This document shows, one piece after another, positions 43,939-53,184 of a stretch of 64,000 nt of DNA. Positions within the stretch are counted from its first letter, which is position 1, and every line of letters starts with the position of its first letter. Below the pieces are notes generated by a model. The model saw only the letters and a list, made by a program, of their open reading frames with translations. It ran no database searches and had not been told where the DNA came from. Position numbers and translations under genes: made by a program. The stretch is taken from the NCBI RefSeq assembly GCF_030766935.1, contig NZ_JASERL010000004.1, positions 1-64,000 of the forward strand, in the 5' to 3' direction. The stretch is from Streptomyces sp. KL109B. GTDB lineage: Bacteria; Actinomycetota; Actinomycetes; Streptomycetales; Streptomycetaceae.

Positions 43939-45414
43939 ATGCCCGATGCACGACAAACCCTGACCCACCGCAGGCGCATGCTCGTCCTGGCGATCTGCTG
44001 TATGAGCCTGCTGATCGTCAGCCTCGACAACACCGTCCTGAACGTCGCCCTCCCCTCCATGGCGAAGGACTTCGACGCCACGCTCTCGGGCATGCAATGG
44101 ACGATCGACGCCTACACGCTCGTCCTCGCCGCGCTGCTGATGCTGTCCGGGTCGACGGCCGACCGGATCGGGCGGCGCAAGGTGTTCATGGTGGGGCTGA
44201 CCGTGTTCACGGTCGCGTCCGTGGCCTGTTCGCTCGCGCCGACGCTGGAGTCGCTCGTCGCGTTCCGGATGTTGCAGGCCGTGGGTGGCTCGATGCTCAA
44301 TCCGGTCGCGATGTCGATCATCACGAACACGTTCACGGACCCGCGTGAGCGGGCCCGTGCGATCGGTGTGTGGGGCGGGGTGGTGGGCATCTCGATGGCG
44401 GCGGGCCCGCTGGTCGGTGGGCTGCTCGTGGACTCGGTCGGCTGGCGGTCGATCTTCTGGATCAATCTGCCGGTCGGCCTCGCGGCCCTGCTCCTCACGC
44501 TCCGCTACGTCCCGGAGTCCCGCGCCCCGAAGGCCCGCCGCCCCGACCCGGTCGGCCAGGTCCTGATCATCGCGCTGCTCGGCTCACTCACGTACGCGAT
44601 CATCGAGGCCCCCGACGCGGGCTGGACCTCGGTCAGGATCCTGGTCTTCGCGGCGGTCGCGGCGGCGGCTCTGATCGGGATTCTGGTCTATGAGCCCAGG
44701 CGTGCCGAACCCCTTATCGACCTGCGGTTCTTCCGGTCGGCGCCGTTCAGTGGCGCGACGGTGATCGCGATCTGTGGCTTCGCGGCGCTCGGCGGGTTCC
44801 TGTTCCTGTCGACGCTTTATCTGCAGGACGTACGCGGGCTCGACGCGCTGCACGCGGGGCTGTGGATGCTGCCGATGGCGGCGATGACGCTGGTGTGCGC
44901 GCCGCTGTCCGGGCGGCTCGTCGGGAGCCGGGGGCCGCGGCTCCCGCTGCTCGTCGCGGGCGTCATGATGACGGCGAGCGGGGTGCTGTTCGCGGCCTTC
45001 GACGCGGAGACGTCCAATGGCACGCTCTTCCTCGGCTACGTCCTGTTCGGCATCGGCTTCGGCTTCGTGAATGCGCCGATCACCAACACCGCGGTCTCCG
45101 GGATGCCGCGCGCCCAGGCGGGCGTCGCGGCGGCCGTCGCCTCCACGAGCCGGCAGATCGGCCAGACCCTCGGCGTCGCCGTGATCGGCGCGGTGCTCGC
45201 GTCGGGCGTGGCCTCGTCCTCGTACGCGACGGCCTTCGTCGGAGCCAGCCGCGCCTGCTGGTGGATCATCGCGGGCTGCGGTCTGGCCGTCCTGCTGCTC
45301 GGCGCGCTGACCAGCGGGCGCTGGGCGCGGGAGACGGCGCGGCGGACGGCGGAGCGCCTGGAGGACGCGGAGGACGCCGCGATCACGGAGGCGGCGACCC
45401 GGTCGACGTCATGA
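43939..45414 (+). CDS. MFS exporter, DHA2 (14-TMS) family
   Basis: A 491-residue multidrug-type transporter with 14 predicted membrane helices. It has the DHA2 opening motif LLIVSLDNTVLNVALPSMA, motif A GSTADRIGRRKVFM and the motif C-like GISMAAGPLVGGLLV. It should export drugs or metabolites by proton antiport; the substrate is unknown. ATG 43939 has a weak ribosome-binding site. Its stop codon directly abuts the stop of the convergent XRE regulator. Confidence 0.92.
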   Translation: MPDARQTLTHRRRMLVLAICCMSLLIVSLDNTVLNVALPSMAKDFDATLSGMQWTIDAYTLVLAALLMLSGSTADRIGRRKVFMVGLTVFTVASVACSLAPTLESLVAFRMLQAVGGSMLNPVAMSIITNTFTDPRERARAIGVWGGVVGISMAAGPLVGGLLVDSVGWRSIFWINLPVGLAALLLTLRYVPESRAPKARRPDPVGQVLIIALLGSLTYAIIEAPDAGWTSVRILVFAAVAAAALIGILVYEPRRAEPLIDLRFFRSAPFSGATVIAICGFAALGGFLFLSTLYLQDVRGLDALHAGLWMLPMAAMTLVCAPLSGRLVGSRGPRLPLLVAGVMMTASGVLFAAFDAETSNGTLFLGYVLFGIGFGFVNAPITNTAVSGMPRAQAGVAAAVASTSRQIGQTLGVAVIGAVLASGVASSSYATAFVGASRACWWIIAGCGLAVLLLGALTSGRWARETARRTAERLEDAEDAAITEAATRSTS

Positions 45415-46320
45415 CGACGACGCCCGGTCCTCCGCCAGTTTCTGCAGTTCCTCCAGGCGTGCGCCGGAGACGTCGTCCGCCGGGGTGTACGTGACCAGGC
45501 GGGCGCCGCAGGCGCGGCCGAGCCACAGGTCGGTGTGGACGAGGGAGATCTGCCCGACGTGCTCGTTGCGGAAGTGCTTGACCTTGCTGGGCGCCGAGCT
45601 CTGCACGTCGTGGCGCTCCCACACCTCGCGGAAGTCGGGCGACTCCTCGGAGAGCCGCTTGAGGATGAGCTTCCAGCCGGGTTCGCCGAGGTGGTCCGCC
45701 ATGACCGCGCGGAACTTGGCGGCCATCATCGGCAGCACCTCGTCCAGGTAGACGATCGACCGCCGCCACCGTTCGTGCGTGAACGCCAGGATCATCAGGT
45801 TGCGGTCCTCGGGCGGGATCTCGTCCAGGTCGCAGAGCAGCCTGCCGTACGTGCGGTTGTACGCGAGGATGTCGGAGCGGCTGTTCTGCACGTAGGCCGG
45901 GTACGGCTCCAACTTCCGCAGCATGCCGATGACTTCGGGCGTCAGCGTGGTGCAGACCGCCGCCGGTGTCGGGTCGATGGCGCCCGCGAGGCCGAAGAGG
46001 TGGGCCCGCTCGCTCGCGTCGAGGCGCAGCGCCCGGGCCAGCGCGTCGAGCACCTGCGCCGAGACCTGGATGTCGCGGGCCTGCTCCAGCCACGTGTACC
46101 AGGTGACGCCGACCGCCGAGAGGTGCGCGATCTCCTCGCGGCGCAGCCCCGGGGTGCGGCGGCGCCTGCCGCGCGGCAGCCCCACCTCCTCGGGCGTGAT
46201 CCGCTCGCGGCGGCTGCGCAGGAAGCCCGCCAGCTCGTGCCGCCGGACCTCGGCCGATCCGCTGCCCCGCACATCTGGTGCAACCGGTTCGACCGGCGCG
46301 ACCGGTACGTTCCGTGTCAT
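45409..46320 (-). CDS. XRE-family regulator with MmyB ligand-binding domain
   Basis: A 303-residue MmyB-type regulator: an N-terminal HTH with RRRRTPGLRREEIAHLSAVG and WYTWLEQARDIQVSAQVLDAL, followed by the MmyB fatty-acid-like ligand domain (PAYVQNSRSDILAYNRTYG, RSIVYLDEVLPMMAAKFR). Members often regulate a neighbouring oxidoreductase or exporter. ATG 46320 is preferred over 46329 because GGGGGA then lies at 9 nt. It diverges from an MFS exporter across 110 bp with clear inverted repeats, so it probably controls that gene and itself. Confidence 0.92.
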   Translation of the reverse strand: MTRNVPVAPVEPVAPDVRGSGSAEVRRHELAGFLRSRRERITPEEVGLPRGRRRRTPGLRREEIAHLSAVGVTWYTWLEQARDIQVSAQVLDALARALRLDASERAHLFGLAGAIDPTPAAVCTTLTPEVIGMLRKLEPYPAYVQNSRSDILAYNRTYGRLLCDLDEIPPEDRNLMILAFTHERWRRSIVYLDEVLPMMAAKFRAVMADHLGEPGWKLILKRLSEESPDFREVWERHDVQSSAPSKVKHFRNEHVGQISLVHTDLWLGRACGARLVTYTPADDVSGARLEELQKLAEDRASSS

Positions 46321-46361
46321 CGTGGCCATTCCCCCAGGGTGGACCCGGCCGGAGCCTGTTT

Positions 46362-46399
46362 CCAGGTAGCGCTTCTACCAGGATAAGAACACTCTGGTA
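46362..46399. promoter_or_regulatory. Putative MmyB-regulator operator in divergent promoter
   Basis: Two overlapping dyads in the 110-bp divergent gap: CCAGGTAG-n5-CTACCAGG (46362-46382, one mismatch) and TACCAG-n12-CTGGTA (46376-46399, perfect). The middle CTACCAGG half is shared. This symmetry suits a dimeric regulator such as the adjacent XRE/MmyB protein. Confidence 0.65.
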
Positions 46400-46430
46400 C
46401 CCGTCTGGGGCCCGGACGACGCTCGTTGGC

Positions 46431-47867
46431 ATGACGACCCACATCCAGGCGAGGACCGCGAACACCGGGGAGCGCGACCGTACGCCGCCCGTCCTCGGCG
46501 GCCTCGGCCTGCTCACGGTGCTGCTCGGCGCGGCGCTGCCCCTGATCGACTTCTTCATCGTCAACGTCGCCCTGCCCACCATCGGCCGCGATCTGCACGC
46601 GAGCGAGCCCGTCCTCGAACTCGTCGTCGCGGGCTACGGCATCACGTACGCCGTCCTGCTCGTCCTCGGCGGCCGGCTCGGCGACCTCCTCGGCCGGCGC
46701 CGCCTGTTCCTGATCGGCACGGCGGCCTTCGGCATCACGTCGCTGGCCTGCGGACTCGCCCCGACGGCCTGGGCGCTGGTCGCGGCCCGGATCGCGCAGG
46801 GCGCCTCGTGCGCGGCGATGCTGCCGCAGGTCCTCGCCACGATCCAGGCCACGACCACGGGCCCGCACCGGGCGCGCGCCATGAGCAAGTACGGCGCCAC
46901 GGCCGGGCTTTCGATGGTGGCGGGTCAGGTGCTCGGCGGTGTACTCGTCTCGGCGGACCTGTTCGGCACGGGCTGGCGTTCGGTGTTCCTGGTGAACGTG
47001 CCGGTGGTGCTCCTCGCCCTGGTCCTCGCCGTCCGTACGGTTCCCGAGACCCGCTCCGAGCGGCCCGAGCCGGTCGACGTGCCGGGCACGGTGCTGCTCG
47101 CGCTTGCCCTGATCGCGCTGCTCGCCCCGCTGACGGAGGGCCGGGCGGCGGGCTGGCCGCTGTGGACGTGGCTGTGCCTGGCGGCGTTCCCGCTCCTCGC
47201 GTACCTCTTCTACGCGGTGGAGCGCGCGGCCGACCGCGCGGGCCGCACCCCTCTCGTACCGCCGTCCCTGTTCCAACTGGTGTCGCTGCGGCGCGGGTTG
47301 GTGATGGTCGTGCCGTTCTCCACCGGCTTCAGCGGGTTCATGTTCGTCATCGCGGTGGCGCTGCAGCGGGGCGAGGGTCTTGGCGCGACGGAGGCCGGGC
47401 TCACGCTCGCGCCGATGGCGGCGGTCTTCTTCGTGACCTCGCTCGCGGGGCCGCGCCTGGTGAGCCGCTGGGGTTCGCGGGTCGTCACGGTGGGCGGCCT
47501 GTTGCAGGCGGCCGGGGTGGCGCTGATCGCGTTCGCCGCGTGGCAGGCGTGGCCGGGGCTCGGGATGCTCGAACTGCTGCCGGGCGCGGTGCTCGCCGGA
47601 GCGGGCCAGGCGCTCCAACTCCCCATCATCTTCCGGATCATCCTCTCCGAGGTGCCCGCGGCGCGGGCGGGCGTCGGCAGCGGCGTGATGACGACGACGC
47701 AGCAGGCCGCGCTCGCCCTGGGCGTGGCCACGCTGGGCTCGCTGTTCCTGTCCGCGGCCCCCGGCATGGGCATGCGCGACGCCCTGGTGACGACGCTGCT
47801 CGTGCAGCTCGCGGCGGTGGCGCTGACGGTGCTGCTGAGCCTGCGTCTGCCACGCCGCATCGTGTGA
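46431..47867 (+). CDS. MFS exporter, DHA2 family
   Basis: A 478-residue 14-helix MFS transporter. The opening motif is LPLIDFFIVNVALPTIGRDL, followed by LGGRLGDLLGRRRLF (motif A) and SMVAGQVLGGVLVS (motif C-like). The C-terminal half contains GVGSGVMTTTQQAALALG. It is likely to export a toxic compound. ATG 46431 lacks a strong ribosome-binding site. It diverges from the XRE/MmyB regulator with a palindromic operator between them, so it is its probable target. Confidence 0.92.
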   Translation: MTTHIQARTANTGERDRTPPVLGGLGLLTVLLGAALPLIDFFIVNVALPTIGRDLHASEPVLELVVAGYGITYAVLLVLGGRLGDLLGRRRLFLIGTAAFGITSLACGLAPTAWALVAARIAQGASCAAMLPQVLATIQATTTGPHRARAMSKYGATAGLSMVAGQVLGGVLVSADLFGTGWRSVFLVNVPVVLLALVLAVRTVPETRSERPEPVDVPGTVLLALALIALLAPLTEGRAAGWPLWTWLCLAAFPLLAYLFYAVERAADRAGRTPLVPPSLFQLVSLRRGLVMVVPFSTGFSGFMFVIAVALQRGEGLGATEAGLTLAPMAAVFFVTSLAGPRLVSRWGSRVVTVGGLLQAAGVALIAFAAWQAWPGLGMLELLPGAVLAGAGQALQLPIIFRIILSEVPAARAGVGSGVMTTTQQAALALGVATLGSLFLSAAPGMGMRDALVTTLLVQLAAVALTVLLSLRLPRRIV

Positions 47868-47878
47868 CGGGTAACGGG

Positions 47879-47914
47879 TGACGGATGACAGATATTGAAA
47901 TCTGTCATCCGTCA
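47879..47914. promoter_or_regulatory. Perfect 15-bp inverted repeat upstream of the aldo/keto reductase
   Basis: Arms TGACGGATGACAGAT (47879-47893) and ATCTGTCATCCGTCA (47900-47914) with a 6-nt spacer ATTGAA, starting 12 bp after the exporter stop and ending 51 bp before the aldo/keto reductase start. It is a strong operator candidate for the TetR regulator encoded after that gene. It could also serve as a terminator-like hairpin for the exporter transcript. Confidence 0.75.
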
Positions 47915-47965
47915 TGCCATGGTGGAGGGACACCCACCCCCACCCACGCCTCCCGGAGGCCCCCG

Positions 47966-48976
47966 ATGACCCTCCCCACCCGCACCCTCGGCAGCACCGG
48001 CCCCCGCACCGCCGCCCTCGGCCTCGGCTGCATGGGCATGTCCGCGCTGTACGGAGAGGCCGACCGGGCCGAGTCCGTCGCCACGGTGCACGCCGCGCTC
48101 GACGCCGGGGTCACGCTCCTCGACACCGGCGACTTCTACGCGATGGGCCACAACGAGATGCTGCTCGGCGAGGCCCTGCGCTCGGCCCCCGCCGCAGCCC
48201 GGGAGAACGCGCTGGTCAGCGTGAAGTTCGGCGCCCTGCGCGGCCCGGACGGCGCCTGGAACAGCTACGACGCCCGCCCCGAGGCGGTGAAGAACTTCGC
48301 CGCGTACTCGCTCCAGCGCCTCGGCGTCGACCACATCGACGTCTACCGGCCCGCCCGCCTCGACCCCGAGGTGCCGATCGAGGAGACGGTCGGCGCCATC
48401 GCCGAACTCGTCGAGCAGGGCTACGTACGGCACATCGGGCTCAGCGAAGTGGGCGCGGACACCATCCGCAGGGCCGCCGCCACGGCCCCGATCTCCGACC
48501 TCCAGATCGAGTACTCGCTCATCTCGCGCGGCATCGAGGACGCGATCCTGCCGGCCACCCGCGAGCTGGGCATCGGCATCACCGCGTACGGAGTGCTGTC
48601 CCGCGGCCTGATCTCCGGCCACTTCACCCGCGACCGGCAGCTCGGCGCGGGCGACTTCCGGGCGTTCAGCCCGCGCTTCCAGGGCGAGAACCTCCGGCAC
48701 AACCTGGACCTCGTCGACCGGCTCCGCAAGATCGCCGAGCAGAAGGGCGCGAGCGTCGCGCAGATCGCGATCGCGTGGGTGCTCAGCCGGGGCGAGGACA
48801 TCGTCCCGCTGGTCGGCGCCCGCCGCCGCGACCGCCTGACCGAGGCCCTCGGCGCGCTCGACGTCACGCTCGACGCCGCCGACCTCGCCGCCGTCGAGGA
48901 GGCCGTGCCCGCGGACGCCGCGGCCGGCGACCGTTACCCGGCGGCCCAGATGGCACACCTCGACAGCGAGCGCTGA
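47966..48976 (+). CDS. Aldo/keto reductase lacking the usual catalytic His
   Basis: A 336-residue AKR (TIM barrel). Asp53 and Tyr58 (LLDTGDFYAMGHNE) and Lys87 (SVKFG) of the catalytic tetrad are present. In the canonical D-L-Y-x-x-H-R-x-D-P segment the sequence is VYRPARLDP, so Ala130 replaces His. An NADPH-binding C-terminal region (IVPLVGARRRDRLTEAL) is kept. Some actinobacterial AKR groups share this change. ATG 47966 has GGAGG. The gene follows a perfect palindrome and is followed 24 bp later by a TetR gene. Confidence 0.9.
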   Translation: MTLPTRTLGSTGPRTAALGLGCMGMSALYGEADRAESVATVHAALDAGVTLLDTGDFYAMGHNEMLLGEALRSAPAAARENALVSVKFGALRGPDGAWNSYDARPEAVKNFAAYSLQRLGVDHIDVYRPARLDPEVPIEETVGAIAELVEQGYVRHIGLSEVGADTIRRAAATAPISDLQIEYSLISRGIEDAILPATRELGIGITAYGVLSRGLISGHFTRDRQLGAGDFRAFSPRFQGENLRHNLDLVDRLRKIAEQKGASVAQIAIAWVLSRGEDIVPLVGARRRDRLTEALGALDVTLDAADLAAVEEAVPADAAAGDRYPAAQMAHLDSER

Positions 48977-49000
48977 TCAGCGGCGGGTAACTTCATAGCC

Positions 49001-49582
49001 ATGGCCCCCGAGACCCTGACCCCCGAGCGCATCCTCGCCGCGACCGAGGACGTGCTGCGCAGGCACGGCCCCGCGAAGGCGACCGTCGTCGACGTGGCGC
49101 GCGCGCTCGGGGTCAGCCACGGCTCGGTGTACCGGCACTTCCGTACGAAGGCGGAGCTGCGCGGCGCGGTCACGAAGCGGTGGCTGGACCGGACGACGGG
49201 GCGGCTCGCGGAGGTCGTGGCGGGTGACGAGGCGCCGGCCGACAAGCTCCGCCACTGGCTGGCGACCCTCTTCGACGCCAAGCGCCACAAGGCGGGCGAC
49301 GATCCGGAGCTGTTCGCCACGTACTCCGTCCTCACGGACGAGCAGGGCGGTGTGGTCGACGTCCATATCGCCGAGCTGACGGCCCAGTTGACGTCGATTC
49401 TTCAACAGGGCGTGGACGCGGGTGAGTTCGAGGCGGCCGACCTCGGGGTGACCGCGCGGGCGGTGTTCGAGGCGACGGCCCATTTCCATGACCCCGTGCA
49501 CGCGGCGGAGTGGGTGCGGGACGACGCGCAGGCCGCGTTCGACGCGGTCGTGGGACTGGTCCTGCGCGGACTTCGACGCTAG
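49001..49582 (+). CDS. TetR-family transcriptional regulator
   Basis: A 193-residue TetR: N-terminal HTH ILAATEDVLRRHG, VVDVARALGVSHGSVYRHF, then a variable helical ligand domain. It lies 24 bp after the aldo/keto reductase on the same strand. Its likely operator is the 15-bp palindrome in front of that gene, giving negative autoregulation of the pair. The ribosome-binding site is weak. Two dispersed palindromic elements occupy the gap before glyS. Confidence 0.93.
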   Translation: MAPETLTPERILAATEDVLRRHGPAKATVVDVARALGVSHGSVYRHFRTKAELRGAVTKRWLDRTTGRLAEVVAGDEAPADKLRHWLATLFDAKRHKAGDDPELFATYSVLTDEQGGVVDVHIAELTAQLTSILQQGVDAGEFEAADLGVTARAVFEATAHFHDPVHAAEWVRDDAQAAFDAVVGLVLRGLRR

Positions 49583-49596
49583 ACGGCGTTGCGGCC

Positions 49597-49788
49597 TCGG
49601 GGCTCCGCCCCGGACCCCGCGCCTCAAACGCCGGCGGGGCTTGAATGTGGCCGCCTCATGCCCCAGCGGCGGGTGACCCCCTCAAGCCCCTGCGGCAATT
49701 GAGCAGGCCTTTCCAGCCCCTGCGGCGATTGAGCAGGTCTTTCCAGCCCCTGCGGCGATTGAGCAGCGGGGTCCGGGGCAGAGCCCCG
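49597..49788. repeat. Dispersed palindromic element, locus G (opposed copies, 30-bp array)
   Basis: A forward copy (49597-49643, GGGGCTCCGCCCCGG...GGGGCTTGA) and an inverted copy (49681-49788) face each other. The inverted one carries three 30-bp units starting at 49685, 49715 and 49745, each with AGCCCCTGCGGC(A/G)ATTGAGCA. They fill the 283-bp gap between convergent tetR and glyS; no gene is seen there. Confidence 0.88.
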
Positions 49789-49865
49789 AGGCCGTGCCCC
49801 CGTCGCGCCGGGCAGCGAAAGGCCCGGCCCACCACGGGTGAACCGGGCCGAAGCAAACGCTCGGG

Positions 49866-51248
<1,383 letters not shown>

Positions 51249-51377
51249 GGTGCTCTCTTCATTACGACGACGGTGAGCGCGCTGGATACGCGCTCCGGGA
51301 GCGAATGCCTCAGGTTACCGGCGGGGCCACCCCCCGAACCAAATCGGTTCTTGGTGCAGAGCGGGACGAAGGGCTTG

Positions 51378-51415
51378 TTGACAATCGTTTCCAGTTTTGT
51401 TGAAAATGACTGTCA
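51378..51415 (+). promoter_or_regulatory. znuA promoter with overlapping Zur box
   Basis: A -35 TTGACA (51378-51383) and a -10-like TGAAAA (51401-51406) are 17 bp apart. TGAAAATGACTGTCA (51401-51415) matches the Streptomyces Zur-box type (TGaaAatgatTttCa) and covers the -10 and start codon. Zinc-loaded Zur would block the promoter directly. Predicted transcription start is at or just before the ATG. Confidence 0.75.
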
Positions 51416-52380
51416 TGAACGTACGACGATCCCGCAAGCTCATACCCGTCGCCGCCGTCACCGCCCTCGGTCTCGGCGCCCTCACCGCGTGCGGCAGCTC
51501 CGCAGCCGACGACAAGGGGAGTGACGGCAAGCTGAGCGTCGTCGCGTCGTTCTATCCGATGCAGTACCTCGCCGAGGAGATCGGCGGGGACCACGTGGAC
51601 GTCACGAACCTGACCCAGCCCGGCCAGGAGCCGCACGACCTGGAAGTCAGCGCCAAGCAGCGCGCCCAGCTCGAGGAGTCCGACGTCGCGGTCTACCTGA
51701 AGGGCCTGCAGCCCTCGGTCGACGAGGCGATCGGCCAGTCCGGCATCAAGACGAAGATCGACGCCGGCACCCTGACCTCCCTCGAAAAGCACGGCAACGA
51801 GGTCGACGGCCACGACCACGAGCACGCCGGCCACACCCACGACGAGGACGCCGCCGACCCGCACATCTGGCTCGACCCGGTGAAGTACGCCGAGGTCGCC
51901 GAGGGCGTCGGCAAGGCCCTGGAGAAGGCCGACCCGGACCACGCGGCCGACTACAAGAAGAACACCAAGGCCCTGGTCGGCGAGCTCGACGAGCTGAACA
52001 CCAAGTACGAGAAGGGCCTCAAGGACGCCACGTCCTCAGGGTCCTCGACCTTCATCACCACGCACGCCGCCTTCGGCTACCTCGCCGAGCGCTACGGCCT
52101 CACCGAGGAGGCCATCAACGGCCTCGACCCGGAGAGCGAGCCCAGCGCCGCCCGCGTCAAGGAGCTCCAGAAGACGGCCGAGCACGACGGCGTCTCCACC
52201 GTCTTCTACGAGACGCTCGTCAGCGACAAGACCGCCAAGACCCTCGCGGGCGACGCGCACCTCAAGACCGACGTCCTCGACCCGATCGAGGGCATCACGA
52301 AGAAGTCCAAGGGCGACGACTACATCGAGGTCATGGAGTCGAACCTGGCGGCGCTGCAGAAGGCGCTGGACGCCAAGTGA
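51415..52380 (+). CDS. znuA: Zinc ABC transporter substrate-binding lipoprotein
   Basis: A 321-residue cluster-9 substrate-binding lipoprotein. Lipobox LTAC gives Cys26. Metal-binding His are in EPHDLEVSAKQ and THAAFGYLA, and a His/Asp-rich loop (GHDHEHAGHTHDEDAADPH) is characteristic of zinc-specific ZnuA. It captures Zn2+ outside the membrane for ZnuBC. ATG 51415 is chosen: no ribosome-binding site is present and the promoter places the transcript start there, so leaderless translation is likely. Regulated by Zur. ZnuC starts 17 bp after its stop. Confidence 0.95.
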   Translation: MNVRRSRKLIPVAAVTALGLGALTACGSSAADDKGSDGKLSVVASFYPMQYLAEEIGGDHVDVTNLTQPGQEPHDLEVSAKQRAQLEESDVAVYLKGLQPSVDEAIGQSGIKTKIDAGTLTSLEKHGNEVDGHDHEHAGHTHDEDAADPHIWLDPVKYAEVAEGVGKALEKADPDHAADYKKNTKALVGELDELNTKYEKGLKDATSSGSSTFITTHAAFGYLAERYGLTEEAINGLDPESEPSAARVKELQKTAEHDGVSTVFYETLVSDKTAKTLAGDAHLKTDVLDPIEGITKKSKGDDYIEVMESNLAALQKALDAK

Positions 52381-52397
52381 CCACAGGGGAGCGCGAG

Positions 52398-53183
52398 ATG
52401 AGTGAAGGCGAGGGCGAAGGCGAAGCCGTCATATCCCTGCGCAAGGTGACGGCCGAGCTCGGCGGGCGCCCCGTGCTGCGCGGCATCGACCTGACCGTGC
52501 ACCGCGGCGAGGTCGTCGCCCTGCTCGGCGCGAACGGCTCAGGCAAGTCCACGGCCGTACGCAGCGTCATCGGCCAAGTGCCCGTCACCGGCGGCGAGAT
52601 CGAGATCTTCGGCACGCCGCGGCGGCGCTTCAAGCACTGGGCGCGCGTCGGCTACGTACCGCAGCGCACGACGGCCGCGGGCGGCGTGCCCGCGACGGTC
52701 ACCGAGGTCGTCTCCTCCGGGCGCCTCTCGCGCGCCCGGTTCGGCATCCTGCGCAAGGCCGACCGGGACGCGGTCACCCGCGCCCTCGAACTCGTCGGGA
52801 TGGCGGACCGCGCCAAGGACTCCGTGGACGCCCTCTCCGGCGGCCAGCACCAGCGCGTACTCATCGCGCGCGCCCTGGCCGCCGAACCCGAGCTGCTGAT
52901 CATGGACGAGCCGATGGCGGGCGTCGACCTGGCCAGCCAGGAGATCCTCGCGGCGACCCTGCGCACGCAGGTCGCGGCCGGCGCATCCGTCCTCCTCGTG
53001 CTCCACGAACTCGGCCCGCTGGAGCCGCTGATCGACCGCGCGGTCGTGCTGCGCGACGGCTGCGTGCTGCACGACGGCCCGCCCCCGCAGGCCGTCGGCC
53101 TGCACGCGCTGCCCGGCCACGACCACGTACATCCGCACACCGCCGCCCATTCGGAACCCGTACGTACAGGACTGCTGAGCTGA
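52398..53183 (+). CDS. znuC: Zinc ABC transporter ATP-binding protein
   Basis: A 261-residue ATPase: Walker A GANGSGKST, Q-loop in GYVPQRTT, signature LSGGQHQR, Walker B LLIMDEPMAGVD and H-loop VLHELGPLE. The C-terminal tail has several His (GHDHVHPHTAAHS), common in zinc transport proteins. ATG 52398 has GGGAG upstream. A GTG at 52377 overlapping the znuA stop is also possible. Part of znuACB-zur, powering zinc uptake. Confidence 0.95.
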   Translation: MSEGEGEGEAVISLRKVTAELGGRPVLRGIDLTVHRGEVVALLGANGSGKSTAVRSVIGQVPVTGGEIEIFGTPRRRFKHWARVGYVPQRTTAAGGVPATVTEVVSSGRLSRARFGILRKADRDAVTRALELVGMADRAKDSVDALSGGQHQRVLIARALAAEPELLIMDEPMAGVDLASQEILAATLRTQVAAGASVLLVLHELGPLEPLIDRAVVLRDGCVLHDGPPPQAVGLHALPGHDHVHPHTAAHSEPVRTGLLS

Positions 53184-53184
53184 C

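Noticed and set aside
43465..44097. N-terminal extension of DusB through the 41-bp array
   Set aside because: The frame is open but encodes a repetitive Trp/Gly/Pro/Ser sequence unlike any Dus protein. The conserved start with a ribosome-binding site is at 43464.
51397..51414. TTG 51397 or ATG 51406 as znuA start
   Set aside because: Both lie inside the predicted promoter and Zur box, upstream of the likely transcription start.
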